This document shows positions 23,935 to 33,171 of a stretch of 64,000 nucleotides of DNA, one piece after another. The notes below the pieces were generated by a model. That model searched no databases and was not told the origin of the DNA. It saw only the letters and a program-made list of their open reading frames with translations. The stretch is from Ardenticatenaceae bacterium (GTDB taxonomy: Bacteria > Chloroflexota > Anaerolineae > Promineifilales > Promineifilaceae). Position 1 is the stretch's first letter, and every line of letters starts with the position of its first letter. Position numbers and translations under genes: made by a program. The DNA lies in contig JACKBX010000008.1 of the NCBI GenBank assembly GCA_020634375.1, forward strand, positions 248,001 to 312,000, given 5' to 3'.

Positions 23935-25692
23935 TTATTTTGCCGGGATGGGGTGAACGGCCGTGCCCAAATCAGCCAACGGCCCCGCATCGTAATTATG
24001 CGCGTCGGCATAGCGAAACGCGGTGACGCCATTGGGCAGCAGCATTGTCAAATTGCCGCCGTATCCCATCATGTACGGAGCCTGAAAACAATTCCCAGCC
24101 TCTACGCAGTAAGCGATTGACCAAAACGACAGCAGATAGCGTGTCTCGCCATATTGGTTGCGCTGGTTGACCGGCAAACCTTGTTCGTCTGTCTGGTACA
24201 GCGCTTCCGCCAGTTTGGTGGGGCTGAGGAGTTGCTCACCATTGTGCTGACCGCCGTTGTGCAGCAGCATGGCGATTTTGGCCGTGTCGTCCACTGTGGG
24301 AAATAGGCCGTAACCGAAAATGGGCAGTCCGAGACGGCCGTCCAACTCATAAGTTCGCATGATGGGTGCGTGGTAAATGCCAATGGGCCGGTACACTTCC
24401 TCCAGTACCATCTGCCAAATGTCGGCATCCGGCCCCTCTTTGCTTTTGAGGAAGGCATCCATCGCCGCGCCCAGCACAAAGGTGTTGATGGAGTTGTAGC
24501 GCATCACCTCGCCCGGCCCCCAGGGGTAGTTGTTGTAGGCAAACGCCCCCGCCAGTTTCTCGACAGCAGATTCCATCTCCATCCAATTGCCAAACTTCTC
24601 CTGGTCTTCGTCGTCGGTGACGTTGCCGGATGTGCGCTCTAGTTTTGAATCGCCCACACCAGTCGCCATGCTCAAGGCGTTGGCAAAGGTGACGTCATCC
24701 CAGCCATCGTGAACGGCCGTTACCTCCACATAATCGGCAATTTTCAGGTCAAACACCTCATCGCCATATTTTTGGGCCAGCCGCAGCATAGCCACAGCCG
24801 CCGCCATAGATTTGGTGACGGAAAATACGCCATGCCGCATATAACGAGGGTAGGGGAACTCGCCGTGCCGGGTCACGCTTGGCTGCAAATAAATCACGCC
24901 GTCCATAATCAACCCGGCGGCGCTGATGTCTTCCGGATCCAGCCCGCCGTTAAACGCCGCCAGCAGGTCGCCATCCACCTGCGACTCCAATTCTGACCAG
25001 GGGTGGATAGGGATTTGCGCCGCCAATTCAGCGGCAAATTGCTCGCGCTGCGCGGTTTTATCGGCGATGGGGCCGGGCGTGTAGGTCATCGTAGTTTGTC
25101 CCCAGTAATCGTTGCGGTTCCAGGCGGCCGTTTCTTGCGTGATTTGGAAGTAGACGTGTGAGACACGGCCGTCATCATAAAGAAACGTCGCCAACCCATT
25201 ATGAGCATCGTTGGAGGCGCGGCTGGTCATGACAAAGGGGAACGACGCCCGCGACCAACCTTCATCATCCGGCTCCGACCACACCTTGCCCGGCGATAGG
25301 ATAAGCTGCCAGCGGCTGTTATCGCCGGTACTGAGCATAATTTCCCGATTGGCTGGAACCAGGTAATCATCGTAGGTGAAAAATTCGGCCGTGAAACCAG
25401 GGAAGTAACGGCCGCTTTCCGAACGCGGCGTCTCGGCGGGAATGCTGTCCTGCATCACAAACTCATCCACGCGCAGCGTGCCGCTAAAGCTGTGCAGGGC
25501 CGGGCCAGCGCCTTCGCGCAGAGTGAAGTAGCCATTATGCACCGGGCTGTCGGGCACGTAATCGGGGTCGAGCAAGGTTTCGGCGGCGAGTTCGTTGCGT
25601 GCTTGTGTGTCTGGCAAAGCGAGCGGCGGCGTTGATGAGCAGCCCGTGACAAGCAGTAGAATCGCAAAAATAAAAGCGCTTAGTCTTTTCAT
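23935..25692 (-). CDS. Serine hydrolase lipoprotein, class C beta-lactamase fold
   Basis: 585 residues from ATG 25692 (GGAGG upstream). Lipobox LLVTGCSS. The C-terminal half has the SxxK motif FSVTKSMAAAV with Ser and Lys as catalytic pair, and the YxN-like MRYNSINTFVLG. GYGLFPTVDDTAKIAMLLHN is also typical of the beta-lactamase/DD-peptidase superfamily. The N-terminal 250 residues are a separate beta-rich domain without name. Probably an extracytoplasmic esterase or peptidase; no reason to call it antibiotic resistance. Confidence 0.85.
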   Translation of the reverse strand: MKRLSAFIFAILLLVTGCSSTPPLALPDTQARNELAAETLLDPDYVPDSPVHNGYFTLREGAGPALHSFSGTLRVDEFVMQDSIPAETPRSESGRYFPGFTAEFFTYDDYLVPANREIMLSTGDNSRWQLILSPGKVWSEPDDEGWSRASFPFVMTSRASNDAHNGLATFLYDDGRVSHVYFQITQETAAWNRNDYWGQTTMTYTPGPIADKTAQREQFAAELAAQIPIHPWSELESQVDGDLLAAFNGGLDPEDISAAGLIMDGVIYLQPSVTRHGEFPYPRYMRHGVFSVTKSMAAAVAMLRLAQKYGDEVFDLKIADYVEVTAVHDGWDDVTFANALSMATGVGDSKLERTSGNVTDDEDQEKFGNWMEMESAVEKLAGAFAYNNYPWGPGEVMRYNSINTFVLGAAMDAFLKSKEGPDADIWQMVLEEVYRPIGIYHAPIMRTYELDGRLGLPIFGYGLFPTVDDTAKIAMLLHNGGQHNGEQLLSPTKLAEALYQTDEQGLPVNQRNQYGETRYLLSFWSIAYCVEAGNCFQAPYMMGYGGNLTMLLPNGVTAFRYADAHNYDAGPLADLGTAVHPIPAK

Positions 25693-25704
25693 TGTCAACC
25701 TCCT

Positions 25705-26124
25705 CTAGCCGGTCTCAATATGCACTGCGCCGTCTGGGGTGACAACGGCCGTTCCCCTTCCATCCTCCGCTCGCCAAACCGTTGTGCCATCAAGCCATTG
25801 AGTCACAAACAACCAGGCGCTCATATACAAATCTTCGTCGTACCCAATCAACGACGCCGCATCTATGATGGCCTGGTACGGCGGCTCATAGGGCAAATTC
25901 AATGTGTAGCAAATCGCGCCGACGCTTTGGCCGATAAGCGCCTTGACCGCCTCATCAAGAAACTCATCCAGTTGGCCTACCGGGGTGCTTTGAAGCCGGG
26001 TACGGCAGTCGCCGCAGACCCACAGGCCATCTGCGCCAAGCTCCAATTTGGCAGAGCTGTTTGGGATGCGTTTCAATTCATCTTCTGGACGACCGCAAAA
26101 ATCACAATACCGTTGCTCGGTCAT
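25705..26124 (-). CDS. ClpX-type zinc-finger protein
   Basis: 139 residues from ATG 26124, with GGAGG in front. N-terminal zinc finger CDFCGRPEDELKRIP with the second pair VCGDC, like the ClpX C4 finger but with no AAA+ domain. The rest (AVKALIGQSVGAICYTLNLP) is not recognised. May bind protein partners or nucleic acids. Follows the CMD gene and precedes the serine hydrolase on the same strand. Confidence 0.72.
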   Translation of the reverse strand: MTEQRYCDFCGRPEDELKRIPNSSAKLELGADGLWVCGDCRTRLQSTPVGQLDEFLDEAVKALIGQSVGAICYTLNLPYEPPYQAIIDAASLIGYDEDLYMSAWLFVTQWLDGTTVWRAEDGRGTAVVTPDGAVHIETG

Positions 26125-26147
26125 TGAGCCTCCATTATTCCGGGTAG

Positions 26148-26166
26148 TCAAGTTTGCAAACTTGAT
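26148..26166. repeat. Palindrome of AAGTTTGCAAACTT type
   Basis: CAAGTTTGCAAACTTG is a perfect 16-base palindrome between the zinc-finger gene start and the CMD gene; same word as the repeats at 8290 and 47036. Confidence 0.75.
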
Positions 26167-26176
26167 GTGCGGTTCA

Positions 26177-26500
26177 TCAGTTGGCATCATAGGCCATCAT
26201 CGCAATCGGTAAGGCTTGCGTAATCCCATGCCCGGCCGCGGGTAATCCCACTAACATTGCGCTGATAACTTCTTCCCGCGAAGCGCCTGATTGTTTGGCG
26301 GACTGGACGTGAAAAGGAATTCCACTTTCCAGGTGCAAGGCGGCAAGAACTGCTAAATAGGCTAAAGCGGCTGTTTTCTTATCCAAGGCGCTTGCCTGTG
26401 CCATCTCTTGAGCCATTTTGCCCCACGCTTGAGCGTGTTGAGGTGCTTCTTTCATGAAGGTTTGAAACGCATTGCTGATAAGGGATGTTTGATCACTCAT
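26177..26500 (-). CDS. Carboxymuconolactone decarboxylase-family protein
   Basis: 107 residues. AhpD/CMD-type helical fold: KMAQEMAQASALDKKTAALA and SAKQSGASREEVISAMLVGL. The usual CxxCxxxH redox motif is not present (ESGIPFHVQSAK keeps only the His), so peroxidase reductase activity is unlikely. Function unknown. Confidence 0.8.
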   Translation of the reverse strand: MSDQTSLISNAFQTFMKEAPQHAQAWGKMAQEMAQASALDKKTAALAYLAVLAALHLESGIPFHVQSAKQSGASREEVISAMLVGLPAAGHGITQALPIAMMAYDAN

Positions 26501-26531
26501 TGTCTATTTCCTATTCCTATTCATATGTTTC

Positions 26532-27227
26532 TTACTCTCGATATTTTGCTGCCCATTGCTCAGGCGCAAAATCCATCTCGGCGGGCAAGCCGCCAGGATT
26601 GGGCTGGATGGTGGCATCGTTCAGCGTCGCCGGCCAAAAGACGCGCTCGTCGGGGGCAGTAGAGCGAAAAACGCTGACGGCAATGCGCTGTACGTCGCCA
26701 GTCCATTCGATTTGATATTCCAGTTCGTTGGGTGTTCCCATGCGGGAGTTGGCGGCCAGCCAATGATTTTGCTCAAGATAAGCGGCGCGTGCGGCTTGGG
26801 CGGCGGCGCTGTCGCTGGTGTCGCGGCATTGCCAGTCGAAATCTTGGGTTTGCTGCCAGATGGCGTCGTTTTGTTGGTAAACGGCCGTGCCCAAAGCCGC
26901 CGACGTATGCAAAATCCGAACCTGCCCATCTTGCTCAACAAAAACATTCGCCCCAATCATCTCCGGCGTGGCAGAGCGGATGCCGAGGTACAAATAGGTG
27001 TCGTCTTGCATCATGAACAGTTCGCTGCCGTCAGACAGTGCGGCGATTTCGGCAGATGCCCACTCGTTGGGGGAAAGAACGCCGTCAATGGTGTGGGGAA
27101 CGGCCGTTGGTTCTGGCTGTGGCGAGGGAGATGGTGTGGGGGGAACGGCCGTTGGCTCTGCATCTTGGCAAGCCGGCAGCGTCAAAACAAAGACGATGAC
27201 AGCAACAATTTTATGGCAAATAGACAT
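26532..27227 (-). CDS. Lipoprotein with sugar-binding-like beta domain
   Basis: 231 residues from ATG 27227, with AGGAGG at good spacing. Lipobox LTLPACQ, then a Pro/Thr-rich linker, then a domain starting IDGVLSPNEW and DTYLYLGIRS that resembles CBM9/DOMON-like beta sandwiches. No catalytic residues seen. Probably cell-surface binding of carbohydrate or another ligand. Two ACGGCCGT sites fall in the Pro-rich linker (TAVP). Confidence 0.72.
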   Translation of the reverse strand: MSICHKIVAVIVFVLTLPACQDAEPTAVPPTPSPSPQPEPTAVPHTIDGVLSPNEWASAEIAALSDGSELFMMQDDTYLYLGIRSATPEMIGANVFVEQDGQVRILHTSAALGTAVYQQNDAIWQQTQDFDWQCRDTSDSAAAQAARAAYLEQNHWLAANSRMGTPNELEYQIEWTGDVQRIAVSVFRSTAPDERVFWPATLNDATIQPNPGGLPAEMDFAPEQWAAKYRE

Positions 27228-27254
27228 GACTCCTCCTGCCGACCTCATCGTTTT

Positions 27255-28163
27255 TTACGGCCGTTTCTGCAATCTCGGCTGTGCCGCCAGCCAGCTTTTT
27301 AGCGGTTCGGCGATGGGCAGGCGTTGCCAGTCAGGTATCTCGAACATGGATTCATGGCGCACAGTCATTAACTCGTTGACGGCCGTTGGGCGTAAATCAG
27401 CCGGTATGTCATCATGTAAATGCAACGGGTAGTTGATTCGGGTGCTCAGTTCCTGCATCTCATCTGGGGTCAAAGCGTGCAGCAAAACGCCAGTCAACAC
27501 GGCCTGGTGCATAAAAGTGGCATAACGGCCGTCCTGCTCATAAAAATTGGCAAACTCAGGCAAACGATAACAGTGCTGGAACCGCTCTAACCATTGAGCC
27601 ATCAGCCCCCGCTCTGGGCGCACAACGAACGACCCGGCATTAAAATAAGGCCCGGTTGCTTCGCCGGTGTGCGTTGTCATGCGAAAATCTCGCCCTTCCG
27701 GGACACGGCAGTGCTGGTAAATTAACTGCCAAAATGGATCGCGTGGCTCACCCCAAGCGGGGCCAATCAGCCGGTGATGGACGGGACGATAGCCCAGCGC
27801 TTTGCCGGGCGGCAGCATGAATTCGGCCGGTTCGTTGAGGACGATGGTGTCTCGATCCAGCCAGGTGAGCAGTTCTGTTTGACCGAGCGCCATGTTTTCG
27901 GCAACGGCCGTTGCCCCAATTTTGGCCGCAAATGGAAACTGCCCAATGTCAGTATCTAGCGCAAAAGGAAGAATGTCCACCCCCAGCTCGGCAAATTGTG
28001 CAGCCTCTGCCAGGGAAAGCTGACCGGCATCTTGAGGCACGAAAACCCAGATCGGACTATCGGCCCACGCCCCGGCAAAGCGGCGGATGCTGGCCGCTAA
28101 CAGCAGCGCATCCAACGCCGATTGACCGGGCACGGCTAAAGTGATGAATGTTTGTTTGTGCAA
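27255..28163 (-). CDS. Glycosyltransferase-like (GT-A fold) protein
   Basis: 302 residues. TTG start 28163 with AGAGGAG upstream. A DxD-type motif is seen in LTWLDRDTIVLNEP and a nucleotide-sugar-binding-like YFNAGSFVVRP, both common in GT8-like nucleotide-diphospho-sugar transferases. No signal peptide. Acceptor unknown. It precedes the lipoprotein gene by 28 bases. Confidence 0.65.
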   Translation of the reverse strand: MHKQTFITLAVPGQSALDALLLAASIRRFAGAWADSPIWVFVPQDAGQLSLAEAAQFAELGVDILPFALDTDIGQFPFAAKIGATAVAENMALGQTELLTWLDRDTIVLNEPAEFMLPPGKALGYRPVHHRLIGPAWGEPRDPFWQLIYQHCRVPEGRDFRMTTHTGEATGPYFNAGSFVVRPERGLMAQWLERFQHCYRLPEFANFYEQDGRYATFMHQAVLTGVLLHALTPDEMQELSTRINYPLHLHDDIPADLRPTAVNELMTVRHESMFEIPDWQRLPIAEPLKSWLAAQPRLQKRP

Positions 28164-28370
28164 AACTGGCTCCTCTTTCTATCTGGAAAACAACGCCGGA
28201 AAGGAAATCATGCCATCAGCAGCATAGGGGGCGGTGAGGGGACGGCCGTTTCAAAAGTACGGCCGTTCCCCACAACCGACCAGGAGGAAGATTCACAAAC
28301 AGCAGATTCACTTCATGCATATTCTGTCCAGATGATACATGGCATGATGCCGCTAATTAAAAACGGCCGT

Positions 28371-28538
28371 TCAGCCTAACTTTTCGACGATAAGCAAAAA
28401 ATTGACAAACGTAGCCGGAACAGGTGTCACGTTGGGAATAATCGCCACCACTTCCCCTTCCAGACTGTTCAAAAATAGTTCCAATTTACTCTGATCTGTC
28501 GTCATGCGGAGATCAAATCGGTGTACACGGTATTTCAT
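28371..28538 (-). CDS. Small 55-aa protein downstream of VOC gene
   Basis: ATG 28538 with AGGGAG eight bases upstream; MKYRVHRFDLRMTTDQSKLE to IVEKLG. Not recognised. It begins 12 bases after the VOC stop in the same direction. The tight spacing and good RBS support a real gene; it resembles DUF4177-like short cytosolic proteins only loosely. Confidence 0.65.
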   Translation of the reverse strand: MKYRVHRFDLRMTTDQSKLELFLNSLEGEVVAIIPNVTPVPATFVNFLLIVEKLG

Positions 28539-28549
28539 TTTAAGACTCC

Positions 28550-28924
28550 CTATGTCTTTGCCACTGATTGAATCATGGCAAACGTTACGCCAGATGGCTC
28601 ATTAAACAAGCAGATTTTTGTGCCGCTTTGGATTTCAAAGGGGGCTTCTACAATAAAACCACCTGCCTCCTCCACTGCACGCGCTTTGGCTTCAATGTCC
28701 TCCACACGCATGTAAAGAGCCATGAAAGGTAATTTGGCTTTACTCAATGTAAATACGCCGCCGCCGCCAAATGCTTGTTTGTCGTTCTCATTGGCAGGCA
28801 TGATAAAAAAGCCCAACCTCTCATCGAATTCCAAATCCCAGTCGAACACGTCATTCAAAAAAGCAACCGTTTTCTTGGCATCATGGGATGCCAATTCCCA
28901 CCATACCACTGGATTTGCTGACAT
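28550..28924 (-). CDS. VOC family (glyoxalase/bleomycin-resistance fold) protein
   Basis: 124 residues. Two beta-alpha-beta-beta-beta modules: VVWWELASHDAKKTVAFLND and PFMALYMRVEDIEAKARAVE, then GGFIVEAPFEI and a terminal FNEPSGVTFAMIQ. VOC enzymes are metal-dependent; the exact metal ligands are not all clear. Function unassigned. Confidence 0.82.
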   Translation of the reverse strand: MSANPVVWWELASHDAKKTVAFLNDVFDWDLEFDERLGFFIMPANENDKQAFGGGGVFTLSKAKLPFMALYMRVEDIEAKARAVEEAGGFIVEAPFEIQSGTKICLFNEPSGVTFAMIQSVAKT

Positions 28925-29024
28925 TGTTTTCTCCTTCAGCAGCTAGAGCGAGAGGGTTGTTCTTGCTCTAGCCCTAGCTTTTTATTTTGGTTGTTATTAT
29001 CTTGCCATTCATTGAAGGGAGAGT

Positions 29025-29055
29025 CAGTCCCCAAAAGGGGTATTGGGCGGGGGAA
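29025..29055 (-). repeat. Dispersed 3'-end repeat, copy 1
   Basis: GTCAGTCCCCAAAAGGGGTA followed by TTGGGCGGGGG. The minus strand reads CCCC-TTTT-GGGG, a small hairpin. Lies just after the stop of the 29064 gene. Confidence 0.8.
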
Positions 29056-29063
29056 ACCCGTTA

Positions 29064-29870
29064 TCACACCATCTCTGCACGCACAACGCCGCGCACAAAA
29101 AGAGCCAGGGGAACAAAGACAATCAAGCCCATGACAGCCACAACCACGACGTCCATCAGGACAAATGGCACGGCCGTCATCATCGGCTGGAGCAAAAGCA
29201 GCAAAATGAGGCCGACAAACAACATACTAATCGCAAACAGCAGTCCTAACCCGCTCACATACCCCCATGAGCTGCGCCGCAAAAGTAACACGCCGCCCGC
29301 CATCCACAGCAGGGAGAGGAGCATATCGGCAATCAGGGTTCCCCGTTCTGTCAGCGGAACGATTGTTTGCTTGGCGCTGGCATCAATCATCACGCCTGCC
29401 GCTCGGAGGAGAAAGAGAACGCCAAACAGCAGCAGCAGCCAGCCGGTCGTTTTTGTGGGGATGGCGTCGGCTATTTGTGTTTGGATGGCTTGTTTGTCGC
29501 TGTTTTTGAGAAGCTCAAAAATGACGTAGGCGCTGAAAAGCACAATGAGGCTGTAAACGGCCGTCTCCCAACCAAACGGTGTGCCAAAAAAGTAGGCGGT
29601 GTAATTGTACAGGCCATACAACAATCCACCCGGCCATAGCAGCAGCCCCACGAGCCGCCCGCGCCAGGCCAGCCAGACCGAACCGAGCAAAATGGGCAGT
29701 CCCACAATGAGGTTCAGCACATCGTTGATGATGTAGGTTTGGCGCAGTTCTTCGGTGGGATAAACGGCCGTTTGGTACAAAAGCCCAATGATGGAAGCAA
29801 CGGCCGTCATCGCCGCCACAAATAACGATAGCGCATACGCGCGTGTAAAATTCTCTTTACCCAGCATCAT
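29064..29870 (-). CDS. Polytopic membrane protein, 268 aa
   Basis: No family recognised. Hydrophobic segments at about 12-32, 42-65, 70-90, 105-125, 140-165, 180-200 and 215-260, so about seven passes. Starts ATGATG, the second base set overlapping the stop of the upstream M23 gene by four bases (ATGA), so the pair is coupled. Envelope function inferred from this partner only. Confidence 0.75.
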   Translation of the reverse strand: MMLGKENFTRAYALSLFVAAMTAVASIIGLLYQTAVYPTEELRQTYIINDVLNLIVGLPILLGSVWLAWRGRLVGLLLWPGGLLYGLYNYTAYFFGTPFGWETAVYSLIVLFSAYVIFELLKNSDKQAIQTQIADAIPTKTTGWLLLLFGVLFLLRAAGVMIDASAKQTIVPLTERGTLIADMLLSLLWMAGGVLLLRRSSWGYVSGLGLLFAISMLFVGLILLLLLQPMMTAVPFVLMDVVVVAVMGLIVFVPLALFVRGVVRAEMV

Positions 29871-30646
29871 TTCTCTCCCTGTAAATTACGTTTCTTGTTG
29901 CGATAGAGACGATAGCCGTTGGCGGCAACGGCCGTAAACCACACCGCTAACAATCCTGGGAACAAATACCGCCGCCAACCCGCTCCCGCCGGAGCCTGCC
30001 AATTCTGCTGGCTCATCGTCTCATAATTGAGGATAAATTGGGACGGCTGCAGCCAGCCAATTTCAGAGGGGCAGGCCGTCGTCCAGCCCGCCATCCAACG
30101 CCAATCGCCGTTTTTGGGGTAATCGGTGCGCTGCCCTTGCCGAATGCCAAAATGCAGGTGCGGGGTCATTTCGCCGTACTTGATGCTGCTGCCGTTTTCG
30201 TCGGAATCGCCGATGTAGGCGATGAGATCGCCTTTGGCGACGGGGCCAGTTCCCCTGTGCCAACGGCTGGGGCTGAGATGGCCGTACAGCGAGTAGGTGT
30301 TGGTTTGGGGATGGTCGATGATGATGAGCCAGCCGTAACCGCCGGCCTTACCTGAGAAGCTGATTTCTCCGTCGGCGATGGCGTACACGGCCGTTCCCGG
30401 CGACGCTTCTAAATCCTCCGCCGCATGGCGTTTATTCTCAAAAACGCCAGAGCTGCTCGACGCCTCAAAGGGGCCGAGCACGGCGTACTCATCTAATGGG
30501 AATTGGATGGGAGAATCTGTGCTGATACGGCCGTTAAGCGAACTGCGCGGCACGGAAACAACTGGCGGACAATCTGCCAACTCCTGACGACACCCAGCCA
30601 GCAAAAGGAAACTGATGAATAGGAGGATGGGCAACGGCCGTTTCAT
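29867..30646 (-). CDS. M23 peptidase (LytM-type) lipoprotein
   Basis: 259 residues. Lipobox LLLAGCRQ at the N-terminus. LytM/M23 zinc endopeptidase domain: HAAEDLE (first His and Asp), SLYGHLSP and HLHFGIRQG (HxH). A C-terminal membrane segment (YLFPGLLAVWFTAVAANGY) follows. Likely cuts peptide cross-links of the wall at the outer face of the membrane. Coupled to the next membrane protein. Confidence 0.88.
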   Translation of the reverse strand: MKRPLPILLFISFLLLAGCRQELADCPPVVSVPRSSLNGRISTDSPIQFPLDEYAVLGPFEASSSSGVFENKRHAAEDLEASPGTAVYAIADGEISFSGKAGGYGWLIIIDHPQTNTYSLYGHLSPSRWHRGTGPVAKGDLIAYIGDSDENGSSIKYGEMTPHLHFGIRQGQRTDYPKNGDWRWMAGWTTACPSEIGWLQPSQFILNYETMSQQNWQAPAGAGWRRYLFPGLLAVWFTAVAANGYRLYRNKKRNLQGEK

Positions 30647-30678
30647 ACCGTTTATTATGGCAGTTTTCGGGTGGAAAA

Positions 30679-30718
30679 TCAGTCCCCAAAGGGGGTATTG
30701 GGTGGGGGAACGGCCGTT
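30679..30718 (-). repeat. Dispersed 3'-end repeat, copy 2
   Basis: TCAGTCCCCAAAGGGGGTA, then TTGGGTGGGGG and AACGGCCGTT; lies between the 30646 start and the GNAT stop at 30773. Confidence 0.8.
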
Positions 30719-30772
30719 ACAACCATTGCCACAATTTATGTACTGGTTGTGGCATATTTTCTAAACTCTTGA

Positions 30773-31735
30773 CTAATTTTCCATAGAGTGACATTGCTTT
30801 TCGTAGGTAATCAAACTGGGCTTCCGTAAAAAACCTAACCGTTCATTCATCGCCAGCATCGGGATATTTTTGGCATCATTCTCCGCCACGATAAGGCTAT
30901 ATCCGTAAACCTGGGCATACGCAATCCCCCGTATTTTCATTGCCAAACCAATTCCGCAGCGCCGATATTGAGGCTGAACCCCCGTTAAACCCTGATAAAG
31001 CGAAACGTCTTTTTCATTCTCTAAAACATGGCTTAATCCAATATACTCTTCGCCCTTGACGGCGACAAAAAAGCCATCCGGGAGGGCAAACTGCCCTGTG
31101 ATGGCATACTCAACATATTTATCAAGCCCCCTGCGCCCGATGCCAGCCGCCAAATCTCCCGGCACAGACAGGCTAATTTCCCAGTCCAAATCATACAGCT
31201 TGCGATTCCGCTCCGGGTCATTTTCCAACTCAGCCAGCGTTTTGATTTCGATGCCATCACCTCGGAAACGATCCTCCAAGCCTGTAAAGCGGCTCAGGTC
31301 AAAAGCCTGAACATCTAATTCGGATGGAATATCGCGGATAACTTCCTGAAAGCCGTGTTTTTCCAGAAAGCGAATGCTGTGCGGGTTATCATCAGTGGCG
31401 CGGCTTCGTATGGCTATAGGATCGAACGGCCGTAACCCCTGCATGATGGTCTTATAAAGCGCAGAACCAATGCCGCTCCTCTGGTGCTTGGGATGTACGC
31501 CGATCCAAATCATGAACTTTTGGGGATGGGCAAACCAGTTGGATTGGGTGTAATACCCTGCCCCAACAATCTCATCCTTTTCAATGGCGACCCAACGCTG
31601 GGTCTTGAATTTAGGATCACGCAAACGGTCTCCTTCGACAAAGTTCGAAGCGGAGACATTCATTTCCGGATCAATGGCATTATAAAGCGTAGCCAGTCCG
31701 GGGTAATGAGCGGGTGTCGTTGGAATGATTTTCAT
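30773..31735 (-). CDS. GNAT acetyltransferase, tandem domains
   Basis: 320 residues. N-terminal GNAT with acetyl-CoA loop GVHPKHQRSGIGSALYK; C-terminal GNAT with GVQPQYRRCGIGLAMKIRG, both Q/RxxGxG/A type. Two-domain GNATs acetylate small molecules or peptides. Stop of the CPBP gene overlaps its ATG by four bases. Substrate unknown. Confidence 0.85.
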   Translation of the reverse strand: MKIIPTTPAHYPGLATLYNAIDPEMNVSASNFVEGDRLRDPKFKTQRWVAIEKDEIVGAGYYTQSNWFAHPQKFMIWIGVHPKHQRSGIGSALYKTIMQGLRPFDPIAIRSRATDDNPHSIRFLEKHGFQEVIRDIPSELDVQAFDLSRFTGLEDRFRGDGIEIKTLAELENDPERNRKLYDLDWEISLSVPGDLAAGIGRRGLDKYVEYAITGQFALPDGFFVAVKGEEYIGLSHVLENEKDVSLYQGLTGVQPQYRRCGIGLAMKIRGIAYAQVYGYSLIVAENDAKNIPMLAMNERLGFLRKPSLITYEKQCHSMEN

Positions 31736-32565
31736 TTGCTGGTACTCGTTTCAAGATTCATCTTTAAAGACACATGCTGAGCAGGCTTCTTTTTTAGCAC
31801 AATCCACAAACAGATTAAGGCCACAAAGCTTTCCATGGAAGCCTGCCGCAAATATCCTATGAAAGCGAGATCGATCCAAGGGCTAGAGAGGCCCTTGATG
31901 AGAAGGAAAGCATTTGATACCAAATGCAAGAAAATAGCAGGCCAAATGGTTCCTCCAAGAAGAACAACTGCGCCTGTTAAAATGCCAAAGATAAATGTTT
32001 CCAGTACATTTGCCATCGCCGCGTCGGTTGTAACCCCGGCAAATATCTGAAGACTATGCAACACGCCGAACAAAGCGGCTTGAACCATAACGCTGGCGAT
32101 GATGCCCCGCCTGGTTTTCCCCCAAACTCGAACGAATGCGTACAGCAAGACACCGCGAAACACTGTCTCTTCCACAAAACCTGCCAGTAGAGACTGGAGC
32201 AATATATTGCGGGATTCTTGAGTGGCATAGAGCGTGCCGAAGGCAAATGTGAAATCTTCAAAAAATGCGTAAAACCCAACAAGAACGATATAGATGGCTA
32301 AAGCGAAGGTAACAAGCCATATGGATGGCACGCCCAATTTGGCAATGCCAATTTTATGAAACCAACCCAAACTCTGCGCCATTAGGAGGAGTACACAAGT
32401 AGAGATCAGGTTTCCCGCTTGAAGGGCTATGGGATTGTCCAGGGATGTTTTGAATAGCGTAATGACAAGCCCATTCACAAGCCCAGCGATGACAACCCAG
32501 ATGAGTAAAAGCAAAAAGGCGAATCCCACAGGCCGCCTTTCAGCAAGACGACGAAAAGCTTTCAT
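31732..32565 (-). CDS. CPBP-type intramembrane protease 1
   Basis: 277 residues. About eight membrane segments. The Abi/CPBP signature is LLAGFVEETVFRGVLLYAF, i.e. EExxxR with the catalytic Glu pair, then GVLHSLQ and FLHLVSNAF (His). Rce1-like prenyl-protease fold. AAGGAAG precedes ATG 32565. It overlaps the GNAT by four bases, so the two act in one transcript. Confidence 0.85.
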   Translation of the reverse strand: MKAFRRLAERRPVGFAFLLLLIWVVIAGLVNGLVITLFKTSLDNPIALQAGNLISTCVLLLMAQSLGWFHKIGIAKLGVPSIWLVTFALAIYIVLVGFYAFFEDFTFAFGTLYATQESRNILLQSLLAGFVEETVFRGVLLYAFVRVWGKTRRGIIASVMVQAALFGVLHSLQIFAGVTTDAAMANVLETFIFGILTGAVVLLGGTIWPAIFLHLVSNAFLLIKGLSSPWIDLAFIGYLRQASMESFVALICLWIVLKKKPAQHVSLKMNLETSTSK

Positions 32566-32612
32566 GTCGATTACTTCCTTGAAAAGTTAACTGATGCGTG
32601 GCTCTTTTGCCA

Positions 32613-33005
32613 TTAATAAACTGGCTGCTTGTTGTTGGTTTCTCGTCCTGTTACCCAATACGAAACCAGAAACAGCATGGCAAAAACGCTGTCCATCATA
32701 ATTGTTGCCATCCACTGACTAGATATGCGCTTTTGTAGATACAGCCACAATAAAGCAACTGGCCCGCTTGCTTTCGCCAGGAACGCCGGAATCATCATTG
32801 GGCGAAATCGTATGGGGTCTTTTGCCAGAAAGAGATACAAAATCTGCCAGCAGATATTCAGTATAACGAAACCGTAAAAGAACTCTGGATGAGTGACTGC
32901 TGGCGGCATTATCTGGTCGAGTACATTCTCGACAAAGAGCATAGGAATCATCACAATCAAGCCAAATATGCCTGCCGTTCGGAAAATCCATTTTGCAAAT
33001 TTCAT
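32613..33005 (-). CDS. Four-pass membrane protein, 130 aa
   Basis: Hydrophobic segments near 10-28, 45-60, 72-90 and 102-122. AAAGGGG precedes the ATG. No family recognised. It lies between the GNAT/CPBP pair and a second GNAT on the same strand. Confidence 0.7.
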   Translation of the reverse strand: MKFAKWIFRTAGIFGLIVMIPMLFVENVLDQIMPPAVTHPEFFYGFVILNICWQILYLFLAKDPIRFRPMMIPAFLAKASGPVALLWLYLQKRISSQWMATIMMDSVFAMLFLVSYWVTGRETNNKQPVY

Positions 33006-33090
33006 GTTGGCCCCTTTCTCTAATAGGGGGAAACTTGTTTTCGTTCCTGCCCCTGTCTTTTATTCTATTATTTCAGTTGTTGAGGGAGGA

Positions 33091-33131
33091 GTCAGTCCCC
33101 AAAGGGAGTATTGGGAGGGGGAACGGCCGTT
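33091..33131 (-). repeat. Dispersed 3'-end repeat, copy 3
   Basis: GTCAGTCCCCAAAGGGAGTA, then TTGGGAGGGGG and AACGGCCGTT. Lies just beyond the stop of the 33172 GNAT. Confidence 0.8.
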
Positions 33132-33171
33132 GCCCTCATTGTCACAATCTGTGTGGTGTTCTTTGTACATT

